DNA of 64,000 nucleotides from Alphaproteobacteria bacterium (GTDB taxonomy: Bacteria > Pseudomonadota > Alphaproteobacteria > Oceanibaculales > Oceanibaculaceae): the NCBI GenBank assembly GCA_018823745.1, contig JAHJHR010000011.1:231802-295801 (forward strand), read 5' to 3'. Both the position numbers and the translations under genes were made by a program. Of the stretch, positions 45,271 to 54,486 are shown one piece after another. The notes beneath the pieces are model-generated. The model was not told the origin of the DNA, did no database searches, and was given only the letters and a program-made list of their open reading frames with translations. How positions within the stretch are numbered: the first letter of the stretch is position 1; every line of letters starts with the position of its first letter.

Positions 45271-46218
45271 TCAGCCGGCAAAACTGGCAGCACTCGCCTC
45301 GATGGCGGCGACGGTGCCGATGGCAGTTGCCTCCAGCCGCTCGTCGATGCGCTTTGCCAGTCCCGTCAGCACCTTGCCGGCGCCCAGCTCGCCAATCTGC
45401 GTCACGCCCTGATCGGCGGCATAGGCCATGCTCTCGCGCCAGCGCACCATGCCGGTGACCTGCTGTACCAGCAATTGACGGATCGCGGAAGGATCGCTCT
45501 CCGCCTCGGCCGAGACATTGGCAATGATCGGCAGCGATGGCTTCTGCAGGCTGACACCGGCCAGCGCCTGACCCATCACATCGGCCGCCGGGGCCATCAG
45601 AGAGCAATGGAAGGGTGCGCTGACCGGCAGCAAAACGCTGCGCTTCACGCCGCGGGAGGTGGCAATCGCAATGGCGCGCTCGATAGCTGCCTTGTCACCG
45701 CTAAGGACGACCTGGCCGGCGCCATTATCATTCGCAACGTCACAAACCTGCTCGCCCGCCGCCTCGGCCGCAATCTCGCGGGCCAGGGCGATATCGACAC
45801 CCAGCATCGCCGCCATGGCGCCAACGCCGACGGGCACGGCCTGCTGCATGGACTGGCCGCGCAGGCGCAACAGGCGCGCTGCATCTTCCAATTCCAGCGC
45901 GCGTACGGCCGCGAGGGCGGAATATTCGCCCAGCGAATGCCCGGCAACGAAATCCGCCATATCCGCGATCTGCTTGCCGGCGGCCGCTTCCAGCGCCCGG
46001 CAGGCCGCCACCGACACGGCCATCAGGGCCGGCTGGGCGTTCTCTGTCAGTGTCAGGGTTTCGGACGGCCCCTCGAAGATCAGCGTCGAGAGTTTCTCGC
46101 CCAGCGCCTCGTCGACCATGTCGAAGACCTCACGGGCGGCGGGAAAGGCATCGGCCAGTTCCCTGCCCATGCCGACGGCCTGCGAACCCTGGCCGGGAAA
46201 TACGAATGCGCGCTTCAT
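45271..46218 (-). CDS. fabD: Malonyl-CoA:ACP transacylase
   Basis: A 315-residue transferase loading malonyl groups on ACP. The nucleophile Ser95 lies in GHSLGEYSAL, and the partner His is in PVSAPFHCSLM near 200. FPGQGSQAVGMG opens the fold. It heads the minus-strand fab cluster and is divergent from the rpsF operon; 252 bases separate them and hold both promoter regions. The order fabD-fabG-acpP-fabF is conserved. Confidence 0.95.
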   Translation of the reverse strand: MKRAFVFPGQGSQAVGMGRELADAFPAAREVFDMVDEALGEKLSTLIFEGPSETLTLTENAQPALMAVSVAACRALEAAAGKQIADMADFVAGHSLGEYSALAAVRALELEDAARLLRLRGQSMQQAVPVGVGAMAAMLGVDIALAREIAAEAAGEQVCDVANDNGAGQVVLSGDKAAIERAIAIATSRGVKRSVLLPVSAPFHCSLMAPAADVMGQALAGVSLQKPSLPIIANVSAEAESDPSAIRQLLVQQVTGMVRWRESMAYAADQGVTQIGELGAGKVLTGLAKRIDERLEATAIGTVAAIEASAASFAG

Positions 46219-46345
46219 CGTCGCTTCTCTCGCTGGTGACTAAAGGGCCGAAAGTGATAGCCTGCCATGGCAGGGTGTCAAGCCCGCAGGCATGCCGGGA
46301 AGCGCCACTGCCAGCGCCATCCCAAGGAAAATGCCGATTCTGCGC

Positions 46346-46373
46346 TTGAACCACCCCCGCGTTCGTGTATAAG
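46346..46373 (+). promoter_or_regulatory. Sigma-70-type promoter for the rpsF operon
   Basis: TTGAAC (46346-46351) and TATAAG (46368-46373) stand 16 bases apart, about 98 bases before the rpsF ATG. Both boxes are close to consensus, and the place fits a ribosomal-protein operon with a structured leader of roughly 90 bases. Confidence 0.65.
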
Positions 46374-46391
46374 CAGCGCTCCGTTTCCCTT

Positions 46392-46454
46392 GCCGGCCTA
46401 AGAACCGGCTATGTCTGCGTGGGGCACTCACCTCAGCCGTGGACCGATATAGCC
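46392..46454 (+). promoter_or_regulatory. Structured rpsF leader, candidate S6:S18 autoregulatory RNA
   Basis: The leader contains a long-range stem: GGCTATGTC (46407-46415) pairs with GATATAGCC (46446-46454), nine pairs including one G-U. Its apical part holds GGC / GCC pairing possibilities and an unpaired CCG near 46437-46439. A competing hairpin GCCGG / CCGGC (46392-46396, 46405-46409) overlaps the left arm. Known rpsF leaders present a CCG in a bulged loop to the S6:S18 complex, so the layout is compatible. The assignment rests on hand folding. Confidence 0.45.
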
Positions 46455-46470
46455 AGAAGGGGTTATAAGT

Positions 46471-46986
46471 ATGGCATTCTACGAAAGTGTGTGGATCGCA
46501 CGCCAGGACATCTCCACAAGTCAGGTTGAGAGCCTGACGGAGCAGTTCAGCGCGATCATTCAGGCCGGCGGCGGCGAAGTGAAGTCCCATGAATATTGGG
46601 GTCTGCGCAGCCTGGCCTACAAGATCAACAAGAATCGCAAGGCGCATTACGTCCTGTTCAACCTCGACGCCCCGGCCTCGGCCGTTGCGGAGATGGAGCG
46701 CAACATGCGCCTGAACGAAGACGTCATGCGTTGCCTGACCGTGCGTGTTGAAGAGCTGATCGAGGGTCAATCGGTCATGCTGCAGCAGCGCGCCGAGCGC
46801 AGCGACCGCCCGGAACGCGGTGGCGACCGTGGTGGTGATCGCGGCGGTTTCCGCGGTGGTGATCGCGGCGGCGAGCGTGGTGGTGAGCGCAGCGATCGCG
46901 GTGGTGATCGTGGCGGCTATCGCGGTGAGCGCAGCAGCTTCCGCGATGACACTGTGGCCGTTGCCAGCGAAGGAGATGCCGAATGA
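46471..46986 (+). CDS. rpsF: 30S ribosomal protein S6 with long RGG-rich tail
   Basis: A 171-residue S6 protein of the small ribosomal subunit. Residues 1-105 are the normal S6 fold: [12 protein letters not shown], then [13 protein letters not shown] and [11 protein letters not shown]. Residues 108-171 form a tail of repeated Arg-Gly-Gly and Asp-Arg-Gly-Gly units (about 116-151), ending in an acidic stretch. Such tails are seen in some alphaproteobacterial S6 proteins but this one is long. The stop overlaps the rpsR start (ATGA). The gene is probably autoregulated through its leader. Confidence 0.96.
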   Translation: MAFYESVWIARQDISTSQVESLTEQFSAIIQAGGGEVKSHEYWGLRSLAYKINKNRKAHYVLFNLDAPASAVAEMERNMRLNEDVMRCLTVRVEELIEGQSVMLQQRAERSDRPERGGDRGGDRGGFRGGDRGGERGGERSDRGGDRGGYRGERSSFRDDTVAVASEGDAE

Positions 46987-47225
46987 GCGCCCGTCCCGCA
47001 GGCCGCCGCCCGTTTACGCGGCGTCGCAAATCCTGCCCGTTCTCCGGTCCCGGCGCGCCGGCGATCGATTACAAGGATGTCCGTCTGCTCGGCCGTTTCA
47101 TTTCCGAGCGCGGCAAGATCGTACCCAGCCGTATCACGGCAGTGTCGAACAAGAAGCAGCGCGAACTGGCCCGTGCCATCAAGCGCGCCCGCTTCCTGGC
47201 GCTGCTGCCCTACACGGTGGAGTGA
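46983..47225 (+). CDS. rpsR: 30S ribosomal protein S18
   Basis: An 80-residue small-subunit protein, standard length. [15 protein letters not shown] and [21 protein letters not shown] are the family core, and [20 protein letters not shown] closes it. It pairs with S6 on the 30S platform. Its ATG overlaps the rpsF stop, giving coupled synthesis of the S6:S18 partners. Confidence 0.97.
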   Translation: MSARPAGRRPFTRRRKSCPFSGPGAPAIDYKDVRLLGRFISERGKIVPSRITAVSNKKQRELARAIKRARFLALLPYTVE

Positions 47226-47271
47226 TCGTCACCACGAAAGGTGCCGCGCCTGACGGCACGGCAAGGATGTG

Positions 47272-48222
47272 ATGGCGCGTTATTGGGGAATTGCGGCGGC
47301 TGCCGGTTTTATAAGTGCCGCCCTTTACCTTTCGGTGATCCTCGGATCGCCGGGCGCCTTCCTTCTGGCGTATCTGGCGCCGTTGCCACTGTTTCTCGCC
47401 GGTCTGGGCCTTGGCCTGTACGGTGTGATCGTGGCGGGGGCGGTAGCTTCGCTGGCCGTGCTGATCGCAGGCGGCTCGCTCATTGCCGGGGGTCTCTATT
47501 TCGCGATAGAGGCCCTGCCTGTCGCAATTCTCGCACAGCGCGCTTTACTGTCGCGCCAGACCGGGAACGGCGATCAGGAATGGTACCCGCCGGGCCTGTT
47601 GGTCACCTGGCTGATTGGCATGGCGGCCCTGCTGGTAACCGTCTTCTGGCTGGCTTTTGCCGGTACCGAGGGCGGGCTGTCGGGAACGGTCGAGAAGTTC
47701 CTGACACTCGGTTTCTCAGCGATGCTGGAAGCCGGGGAGCCTGGGGCAGAGGCGGTCCAGAGGCAGCAGACGATCGGTACGATCGCCGCGCTGTTTCCGG
47801 GCCTGGCAGCGGCCTCGTGGATCGTCATGCTGGCGGTCAACGGGGTGCTGGCGCAGGGTCTGCTGTCGCGCTTCGGCCGGAATCTTCGGCCGTCGCCGCG
47901 CATGGCAGACACGGTTCTTCCGAACCGCCTGCTGGTTGCCCTGATGGTCCTGGCGGTGGTCGGGCTGGTAGCGCCGGATGGTTTCGGCTATATCGGTCGC
48001 AATCTGACGGCAGTGTTGGCGGTCGCCTACCTGTTCGCCGGTCTGGCGGTGGTTCATGCCTTCATGGCGCGATGGACTGCCCGGCAGGTGATGATGGTAG
48101 CGGTCTATGTGATGATGATTCTTTTCGGTTGGCCGGTAATCCTGGTGATTGTGCTGGGCGTGGTTGATCAGTTGTTCGGGTTGAGGCGTCGGTTCGCCGG
48201 CCCGGCCCAAGGCGAGGAGTGA
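47272..48222 (+). CDS. DUF2232 integral membrane protein
   Basis: A 316-residue polytopic membrane protein with about eight hydrophobic spans, of the DUF2232 type regularly found between rpsR and rplI in alphaproteobacteria. The ATG at 47272 follows AAGGA; a GTG three bases earlier is less likely. Its stop lies just before the rplI start, so it belongs to the ribosomal-protein operon. Function unknown; S-component-like transporter and membrane-biogenesis roles have been suggested for related families. Confidence 0.85.
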   Translation: MARYWGIAAAAGFISAALYLSVILGSPGAFLLAYLAPLPLFLAGLGLGLYGVIVAGAVASLAVLIAGGSLIAGGLYFAIEALPVAILAQRALLSRQTGNGDQEWYPPGLLVTWLIGMAALLVTVFWLAFAGTEGGLSGTVEKFLTLGFSAMLEAGEPGAEAVQRQQTIGTIAALFPGLAAASWIVMLAVNGVLAQGLLSRFGRNLRPSPRMADTVLPNRLLVALMVLAVVGLVAPDGFGYIGRNLTAVLAVAYLFAGLAVVHAFMARWTARQVMMVAVYVMMILFGWPVILVIVLGVVDQLFGLRRRFAGPAQGEE

Positions 48223-48227
48223 ATACG

Positions 48228-48809
48228 ATGGAAGTCATCCTGCTCGAGCGCGTCGAGAAGCTCGGCCAGATGGGTGAAGTGGTGAATGTGCGGCCTGGTT
48301 TCGCCCGCAACTTCCTGCTGCCCCAGAACAAGGCGCTGCGCGCTACCAAGGCAAACCTGGAGCATTTCCAGGGTCGCCGCACGCAGCTTGAGGCGGAAAA
48401 CCTGGTCCAGCGTCAGGAAGCCGAGAAGGTCGCCACGAAACTGGACGGTCTTGCGGTGGTCCTGGTCCGTCAGGCCAGCGAGATGGGCAATCTGTTCGGT
48501 TCCGTGACGGCGCGTGATATCGCCGAGGCGGTCACCGAGGCCGGTGTCAGTGTCGAACGTCGCCAGGTCGTCATCGACCGGCCGATCAAGACGCTGGGCC
48601 TGGTCAGTGTTCGCGTGTCGCTGCACCCGGAAGTCACCGTCAAGGTGAAGGTGAATGTCGCCCGGTCGCAGGAAGAAGCCCTGACCCAGGCGAAGACGGG
48701 TGAAGCCGTTGTCGGCAACGAACCGCTGGACGAGATCGAGGAATTGATCCTGGCCGCCGAGGATGCCGCCGCCGAGCGCTTCGACGACGAGGAAGACGAC
48801 CGGAACTGA
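48228..48809 (+). CDS. rplI: 50S ribosomal protein L9
   Basis: A 193-residue large-subunit protein. The N-terminal rRNA-binding domain shows [19 protein letters not shown] and the signature [17 protein letters not shown] (about 21-37). A central helix and the C-terminal domain (about 75-150) follow, then an acidic tail (about 165-193) rich in Asp and Glu. The ATG at 48228 follows GAGGAG; an upstream GTG in frame is not favoured. A strong terminator follows the stop. Confidence 0.96.
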   Translation: MEVILLERVEKLGQMGEVVNVRPGFARNFLLPQNKALRATKANLEHFQGRRTQLEAENLVQRQEAEKVATKLDGLAVVLVRQASEMGNLFGSVTARDIAEAVTEAGVSVERRQVVIDRPIKTLGLVSVRVSLHPEVTVKVKVNVARSQEEALTQAKTGEAVVGNEPLDEIEELILAAEDAAAERFDDEEDDRN

Positions 48810-48839
48810 TACAGCCCGGTTTCTTTCCAAGCCATAGAG

Positions 48840-48874
48840 ACGGCGCCTTCCCACGGGAGGCGCCGTTTTCTTTT
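48840..48874 (+). terminator. Intrinsic terminator of the rpsF-rpsR-DUF2232-rplI operon
   Basis: ACGGCGCCT (48840-48848) pairs with AGGCGCCGT (48858-48866) around TCCCACGGG, and the stem runs into TTTTCTTTT. This closes the ribosomal operon and makes dnaB, 124 bases further on, a separate transcript. Confidence 0.9.
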
Positions 48875-48998
48875 GCCGGATTCCTGCGCCTTCCAGCGGG
48901 TTATCCCCGATGTTATCCCGCTGTGGAGCGAATCTGTCCCCGGTATCTTTTATGCCTGCCGTCTTTGCGGGACGGGCCGGGCGAGGTAAAGTCAGGCG

Positions 48999-50519
48999 AT
49001 GAACGACGGAACCCCCAGCAGCGCCATGGTCATGCCGCTTCCGGATCGCATCGAGCGACCGGACCCGCAGACCCCGGCCTACCGCATCCCGCCCCATAAT
49101 CTGGAAGCTGAGCAGGCCCTGCTCGGCGCCATATTGGTGAATAACGGCGCCTTCGAGCATGTCTCGGAATTCCTGTCGAAGGAGCATTTCGCCGATCCGG
49201 TGAATGGCCGGATCTACGAGGCCTGCGGCAAGCTGATCGAGCGCGGCCAGATGGCCAATCCGATCACCCTGAAGGGGTTCTTCGACCAGGATGGCTCGCT
49301 GGCCGATGTCGGCGGCGCGCAATATCTGGTGAAGCTGGCCGCCTCGGTTGTCTCCGTGCTGAATTCGGAGGATTACGGCCGCACCATCTATGACCTCCAT
49401 CTGCGCCGGCAGCTGATCGATTACGGCGAGCAGGTGGTGAACGACGCCTTCAAGCACGACCTCGACATCTCGGCCGAGAAGCAGGTCGAGGCAGCCGAGG
49501 GCAAGCTGTTCTCGCTGGCCGAGACCGGACGCAGCGAACGCGGCTTCCAGACCTTTGCCAAGGCAATGTCGGTCTCGGTCGAGATGGCGGCCAATGCCTA
49601 TCGCCGCGAGGGCAAGCTGGCCGGCGTGCCGTCGGGCTTCACCGATCTCGACAAGATGCTGGGCGGCCTGCATTACTCCGATCTGCTGATCCTCGCCGGC
49701 CGTCCCGCCATGGGCAAGACGGCGCTGGCCACCAACCTCGCCTTCTATGCCGCGACGCGCGAGGCAGAGGCGAATGACCGCTTCGTCGTCGCCTATTTCT
49801 CGCTGGAAATGTCGGCCGAGCAGCTGGCCACCCGTATTCTCGCCGAGCAGACGGAGATTCCCTCGGAGAAGATCCGCAAGGGCGAGCTGAACGAACAGGA
49901 TTTCCAGAAGCTGGTGCAGGCAACGCACCGGCTGGAGCGTACGCCGCTGTTCATCGATGACACCCCTGCCCTGCCCGTCTCGTCGCTGCGCACCCGTGCG
50001 CGGCGGCTGAAGCGCCAGCACGGGCTGCATCTGATCGTCGTCGATTACCTGCAATTGCTGCAGGGGCCGGTCGGCGCGCGCATGGAAAACCGCGTTCAGG
50101 AAATCTCCGAGATCACGCGAAGCCTGAAGGCCATCGCCAAGGAGCTGCATGTGCCTGTGCTGGCCCTCTCGCAGCTCAGCCGCGCCGTCGAGCAGCGCGA
50201 GGACAAGCGCCCGCAGCTGGCCGATCTGCGCGAATCGGGTTCCATCGAGCAGGATGCCGACGTCGTCATGTTCGTGTTCCGCGAAGAATATTACCTGGCC
50301 CGCGGCGAGCCGACCCGCCGTCCCGAGGAAGGCGACGAGAAATTCCACGACCGCTTCCAGCAATGGCAGGCGATGTGCGAGGCCGCCTATGGCAAGGCCG
50401 AGGTGATCATCGGCAAGCAGCGCCATGGCCCGACCGGCAAGATCACCCTGCAGTTCAATGGTGCGACCACGAAATTCTCCAACTATATCTCCGACGACCA
50501 TCTGCCCGACCCCCATTGA
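48999..50519 (+). CDS. dnaB: Replicative DNA helicase DnaB
   Basis: A 506-residue hexameric helicase. The N-terminal primase-interacting domain starts at PPHNLEAEQALLGAIL. The RecA-like motor has Walker A AGRPAMGKTAL (near 232-242), Walker B-like HLIVVDYLQLL, and the later QLSRAVEQREDKRPQLADLRESG containing the arginine-finger region. No intein is present. The gene has its own terminator at 50538-50570. The rpsF-rpsR-rplI-dnaB neighbourhood is widely conserved. Confidence 0.96.
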   Translation: MNDGTPSSAMVMPLPDRIERPDPQTPAYRIPPHNLEAEQALLGAILVNNGAFEHVSEFLSKEHFADPVNGRIYEACGKLIERGQMANPITLKGFFDQDGSLADVGGAQYLVKLAASVVSVLNSEDYGRTIYDLHLRRQLIDYGEQVVNDAFKHDLDISAEKQVEAAEGKLFSLAETGRSERGFQTFAKAMSVSVEMAANAYRREGKLAGVPSGFTDLDKMLGGLHYSDLLILAGRPAMGKTALATNLAFYAATREAEANDRFVVAYFSLEMSAEQLATRILAEQTEIPSEKIRKGELNEQDFQKLVQATHRLERTPLFIDDTPALPVSSLRTRARRLKRQHGLHLIVVDYLQLLQGPVGARMENRVQEISEITRSLKAIAKELHVPVLALSQLSRAVEQREDKRPQLADLRESGSIEQDADVVMFVFREEYYLARGEPTRRPEEGDEKFHDRFQQWQAMCEAAYGKAEVIIGKQRHGPTGKITLQFNGATTKFSNYISDDHLPDPH

Positions 50520-50537
50520 AGCATCGGACCAGACACG

Positions 50538-50570
50538 AAAAAGGGCGGCGCTGGAAGGCGCCGCCCTTTT
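50538..50570. terminator. Bidirectional intrinsic terminator between dnaB and pntB
   Basis: AAAAAGGGCGGCG pairs with CGCCGCCCTTTT across CTGGAAGG, with A-runs and T-runs on the two sides. It can end both dnaB and the convergent pnt operon. Confidence 0.9.
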
Positions 50571-50592
50571 GCTGTGTGCCGGATAACCCGGC

Positions 50593-51993
50593 TCAGATCG
50601 CTTCCATCGCCTTCACGATCTGCTCGCACATCGCCTTGGCGTCGCCGAACAGCATCATGGTGTTGTCGCGGAAGAACAGCTCGTTATCGACGCCGGCATA
50701 GCCCGAGGCCATGGAGCGCTTGATGAACAGCACGGTCTTGGCCTTGTCGACCTCCAGGATCGGCATGCCGTAGATCGGGCTGGCCGGGTCGGTCTTGGCC
50801 GCCGGGTTGGTCACGTCATTGGCACCGATGACAAAGGCGACATCGGTGGAGGAGAAATCGCGGTTGATCTCCTCCAGCTCCAGCACCTCGTCATAGGGCA
50901 CATTGGCCTCGGCCAGCAGCACGTTCATATGCCCCGGCATGCGGCCCGCCACCGGATGGATGGCGTAGCGCACCTTCACGCCCTCATGCTTCAGCAGATC
51001 GGCCATCTCGCGCAGCGCGTGCTGCGCCTGGGCCACCGCCATGCCGTAGCCCGGCACGATGACGACCGAGGAGGCGTTCTTCATGATGAAGGCCGCATCA
51101 TCGGCGCTGCCCGCCTTCACGCTGCGGTCGCCGCCCGGACCACCGGTCGCTGCCGCCACCGATTCGCCGCCGAAGCCGCCCAGGATGACGTTGAAGATCG
51201 ACCGGTTCATCCCCTTGCACATGATGTAGCTGAGGATGGCACCGGACGCGCCGACCAGCGCGCCGGTAACGATCAGCAGGCTGTTATGCAGGGTGAAGCC
51301 GATGCCCGCCGCCGCCCAGCCGGAATAGGAATTCAGCATTGAAATGACGACCGGCATGTCCGCCCCGCCAATCGGCAGGATCAGCAGCAGGCCGAGCGCC
51401 AGCGCCACGATGACGATCAGCCAGAACACGGTCGTGGACTGGGTGATGCACAGCACCACGATCAGCACGACCAGTCCGATGCCCAGCGCCGCGTTCAGCA
51501 CATGCTGCATCGGGAACACCAGCGGCCTGCCGGTGATCAGCCCCTGCAGCTTGCCGAAGGCGATGATCGAGCCGGTGAAGGTGATGGCGCCGATGGCCAC
51601 GCCCAGGCTCATTTCGATCAGGCTGCCGACGGCGATGTCGCCGGCAATGCCGATACCATAGGATTGCGGGCTGTAGAACGCGGCCGCCGCCACGAACACT
51701 GCCGCCAGGCCGACCAGGCTGTGGAAGGCCGCGACCAGCTGCGGCAGTGCCGTCATCTGGATCTTGTAGGCGATGAAGGTGCCGATGGCACCGCCGATGA
51801 CGATACCGGCCAGGATGGTGCCATAGGACAGGACATCCGGCAGCGCCAGCGTGGTCAGGATGGCGATTGCCATACCGACCATGCCGAACATATTGCCCTG
51901 CCGGGAGGTGACGGGAGAGGACAGGCCGCGCAACGCCATGATGAAGCAGATGCTGGCAACGAGGTAGAGAAGGGCTGCGTAGGTCTCGCTCAT
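50593..51993 (-). CDS. pntB: NAD(P) transhydrogenase, beta subunit
   Basis: A 466-residue subunit of proton-translocating transhydrogenase. About nine membrane spans occupy the first 270 residues. The C-terminal NADP-binding domain III (about 290-466) shows VVIVPGYGMAVAQAQHALREM, then AIHPVAGRMPGHMNVLLAE, and IGANDVTNPAA. It uses the proton gradient to reduce NADP+ from NADH. It is the last gene of the pntA1-pntA2-pntB operon. Confidence 0.95.
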   Translation of the reverse strand: MSETYAALLYLVASICFIMALRGLSSPVTSRQGNMFGMVGMAIAILTTLALPDVLSYGTILAGIVIGGAIGTFIAYKIQMTALPQLVAAFHSLVGLAAVFVAAAAFYSPQSYGIGIAGDIAVGSLIEMSLGVAIGAITFTGSIIAFGKLQGLITGRPLVFPMQHVLNAALGIGLVVLIVVLCITQSTTVFWLIVIVALALGLLLILPIGGADMPVVISMLNSYSGWAAAGIGFTLHNSLLIVTGALVGASGAILSYIMCKGMNRSIFNVILGGFGGESVAAATGGPGGDRSVKAGSADDAAFIMKNASSVVIVPGYGMAVAQAQHALREMADLLKHEGVKVRYAIHPVAGRMPGHMNVLLAEANVPYDEVLELEEINRDFSSTDVAFVIGANDVTNPAAKTDPASPIYGMPILEVDKAKTVLFIKRSMASGYAGVDNELFFRDNTMMLFGDAKAMCEQIVKAMEAI

Positions 51994-52009
51994 GGGCTTT
52001 TCCTTCGCC

Positions 52010-52423
52010 TCACTTCGGCTTTTTCTTGAACATGGACAGCATGCGCTGGGTCACGATGAACCCGCCGAAGATGTTGACCGAGGCCAGCACGACGGCGAAG
52101 AACCCCATGATCTTGGCGAAATTGACCTCGGCCGGGCCGGCGGCGATCAGCGCCCCGACGATGATGACCGAGGACACCGCATTGGTGACCGCCATCAGCG
52201 GCGAGTGCAGCGCCGGCGTCACCCGCCAGACCACGTAGTAACCGACGAAGCAGGCCAGCACGAAGACGGTCAGCAGCAGCACGAACTCGTTGCCGCCGGC
52301 AGCGCCCGATACCGCCATCGGCAGTTTCGTCGCCTCATTGGCCAGCAGCGCCGCCTGTTCGGCGAGGTCGGAGGCGGCATTTGCCAGATCGCTCGCCTGA
52401 TCGATGAATTTCTGGTTTTCCAT
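52010..52423 (-). CDS. pntA2: NAD(P) transhydrogenase, alpha subunit part 2 (membrane part)
   Basis: A 137-residue protein carrying the membrane spans of the alpha subunit (about four: [21 protein letters not shown] and following). Splitting of the alpha subunit into A1 and A2 genes is usual in alphaproteobacteria. The start is nine bases after the pntA1 stop. It forms the proton channel with PntB. Confidence 0.92.
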   Translation of the reverse strand: MENQKFIDQASDLANAASDLAEQAALLANEATKLPMAVSGAAGGNEFVLLLTVFVLACFVGYYVVWRVTPALHSPLMAVTNAVSSVIIVGALIAAGPAEVNFAKIMGFFAVVLASVNIFGGFIVTQRMLSMFKKKPK

Positions 52424-52432
52424 GATAATCCC

Positions 52433-53581
52433 TCAGGCGGATTTCAGGGCGGGGTGGACGATCGCGCCGTCCTGGGTGACCAGCGTGCCCTTCACGATCT
52501 CGTCCTCGAGGTCGATCTTCAGGGCCTTGCTGTCCTTGTCGATCAGCAGGGTCACGAAATTCAGCAGGTTCTTGGCATAAAGCTGGCTGGCATCGACGGC
52601 GATCCGGCCCGGCACGTTCAGATGGCCGACGATCTTCACGCCATTCTTGTTCACCACCTTGCCCGGCTCCGACAATTCGCAATTGCCGCCCTGCTCCACC
52701 GCCAGATCGACGATGACCGAACCCGGCTTCATCGAGGCGACCATCTCGGCGGTGATCAGGATCGGCGCCTTGCGGCCCGGGATCAGCGCGGTGCAGATCG
52801 CCATGTCCTGCTTCTTCAGCGTCTCGGCGATCAGGGCGGCCTGCTGCTTCTTGTATTCCTCGCTCATTTCCTTGGCATAGCCGCCGGCGGTCTCGGCCTG
52901 CTTGGCCTCCTCGCTGTCGACCATGACGAAGGTTGCGCCCAGGCTCTCGACCTGCTCCTTGGTGGCGGCGCGCACATCGGTGGCGCTGACGATGGCACCC
53001 AGACGGCGGGCCGTGGCGATGGCCTGCAGCCCGGCGACGCCGACGCCCATGATCATCACGCGGGCCGGCGGGATGGTGCCGGCGGCGGTCATCATCATCG
53101 GGAAGGCGCGGCCGAATTCCGACGCGCCGTCCAGCACCGCCTTGTAACCGGCCAGGTTGGACTGGCTGGACAGCACGTCCATCGACTGCGCGCGGGTGAT
53201 GCGCGGCACGAATTCCATGCCGAAAGTGGTGATCTGCTTCGCGGCCAGGGCCTCGACCAGCGGCTTGTCGTTATAGGCGTTCAGGATGCAGCACAGCACG
53301 GCGCCCTGCTTCATCAGCGCGATCTCGTCGATCTTCTCGTCGCTGCCGGTCGGGCGCTGCACCTTGAGGACGATATCGGCCTTTTCCAGCGTCGCCTTGG
53401 CATCCTTGGCGATGGTGGCACCGGCGGCCTTGTAGGCCTCGTCCGTCACCGCCGCCTCGACGCCGGCACCCTTCTCCACCACGACCTCAAGGCCGAGGAG
53501 GATGAGCTTCTTCACGGTATCGACGGACGCCGCGACGCGCGTCTCGCCAGCCCGGCGCTCCTTTGGAATTGCAACGATCAT
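52433..53581 (-). CDS. pntA1: NAD(P) transhydrogenase, alpha subunit part 1 (NAD-binding)
   Basis: A 382-residue soluble NAD(H)-binding domain I. MIVAIPKERRAGETRVAASVDTV is the typical N-terminus. The Rossmann motif VMIMGVGVAGLQAIATARRLGA follows mid-protein, and the RQD-region equivalent lies earlier. The ATG at 53581 follows AAGGGG; the open frame to 53719 adds nothing conserved. It heads the pnt operon and is divergent from azlC. Confidence 0.94.
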   Translation of the reverse strand: MIVAIPKERRAGETRVAASVDTVKKLILLGLEVVVEKGAGVEAAVTDEAYKAAGATIAKDAKATLEKADIVLKVQRPTGSDEKIDEIALMKQGAVLCCILNAYNDKPLVEALAAKQITTFGMEFVPRITRAQSMDVLSSQSNLAGYKAVLDGASEFGRAFPMMMTAAGTIPPARVMIMGVGVAGLQAIATARRLGAIVSATDVRAATKEQVESLGATFVMVDSEEAKQAETAGGYAKEMSEEYKKQQAALIAETLKKQDMAICTALIPGRKAPILITAEMVASMKPGSVIVDLAVEQGGNCELSEPGKVVNKNGVKIVGHLNVPGRIAVDASQLYAKNLLNFVTLLIDKDSKALKIDLEDEIVKGTLVTQDGAIVHPALKSA

Positions 53582-53772
53582 GCGTGTAACGCCCCTTCTT
53601 TGCGGATGCTGCCTGGACAGCGGGAAAACAATGCCCGTCCCGGCAGCGTTTGTGAAGGGTGCGCCGTGAAAAGCATCTCCGGCCCTGCATTGACCCCCGG
53701 ACAATAACGCAATTGACAAGCCCGCCCCGGAAAGCGTGGATTTGCCCTGTCCGAATAACCCGGCAGGCTGCC

Positions 53773-54486
53773 ATGTCCCCGCGCGATCCCATCCCCTTCA
53801 CTACCGGCGGGGCGCTCTATGGCGCCCGCAAGATGATTCCGCTGGTGTTGAGCGCCACGGTATTTGGCGCGGTCTATGGCGTGCTGGCGCGCGATGCCGG
53901 CCTCAGCCTTGCCGAGACAGTGCTGATGAGCGCCACGGTCTTCGCCGGGGCCTCGCAGCTGATCGCCATCCAGCTCTGGGCCGCCCCCCTGCCGGTGCTG
54001 CCGATCCTGATCGCCACGCTGGCGGTGAATTCACGCATGCTGCTAATGGGCGCGTCGATGCGGCCCTGGTTCACCCGGATCAGCACGAAGCAGGCCTATG
54101 GCTCCTTCTTCTTCCTGACCGATGGCAATTGGGCGATGGCGATGAAAGAGTATTTCAACGGCTATCGCGATGCCGCCTTCCTGCTGGGCAGCGGGCTGGC
54201 GCTCTATATCGGCTGGGTCGCCTCGGCCGCCATCGGCTATGGCATGGGCTCGATGGTGGGCGATCCCAGGGTCTATGGGCTGGACGTGCTGCTGCCGATC
54301 TTCTTCGGCGCGCTGCTGGCGGCGATGTGGAAGGGCAAGAGCGATCTGCTGCCCTGGGGCGTGGCCGCGCTGGTCGCCAGCCTCGCCTCCACATTCCTGC
54401 CGGGGCACTGGTATATCCTGATCGGCGGCTTTGCCGGCTCGCTGACCGGGCTGCTGCGCTACCGGGAACCCGGCCATGTCGATTGA
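53773..54486 (+). CDS. azlC: AzlC-family branched-chain amino acid exporter subunit
   Basis: A 237-residue polytopic membrane protein of the AzlC/YgaZ family. AGASQLIAIQLW, then VNSRMLLMGASMRPWF, are family landmarks; five or more spans are visible. The ATG at 53773 is chosen because conserved sequence begins shortly after; the frame upstream to 53659 overlaps the divergent pnt promoter. It works with the small AzlD partner encoded next, with an 11-base overlap. The 191-base gap to pntA1 holds both promoters. Confidence 0.88.
   Translation: MSPRDPIPFTTGGALYGARKMIPLVLSATVFGAVYGVLARDAGLSLAETVLMSATVFAGASQLIAIQLWAAPLPVLPILIATLAVNSRMLLMGASMRPWFTRISTKQAYGSFFFLTDGNWAMAMKEYFNGYRDAAFLLGSGLALYIGWVASAAIGYGMGSMVGDPRVYGLDVLLPIFFGALLAAMWKGKSDLLPWGVAALVASLASTFLPGHWYILIGGFAGSLTGLLRYREPGHVD

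Noticed and set aside
46814..46930. GC-rich tandem repeat suspected as a CRISPR-like or minisatellite array
   Set aside because: It is in frame within rpsF and encodes the RGG tail; there are no spacers.
48168..50516. 782-codon minus-strand open frame opposite rplI and dnaB
   Set aside because: It spans two certain genes and a terminator, and its composition is typical of antisense GC-rich frames.
51992..53707. 571-codon plus-strand frame opposite pntA1 and pntA2
   Set aside because: Antisense of two conserved genes, with no ribosome site or recognisable domain.
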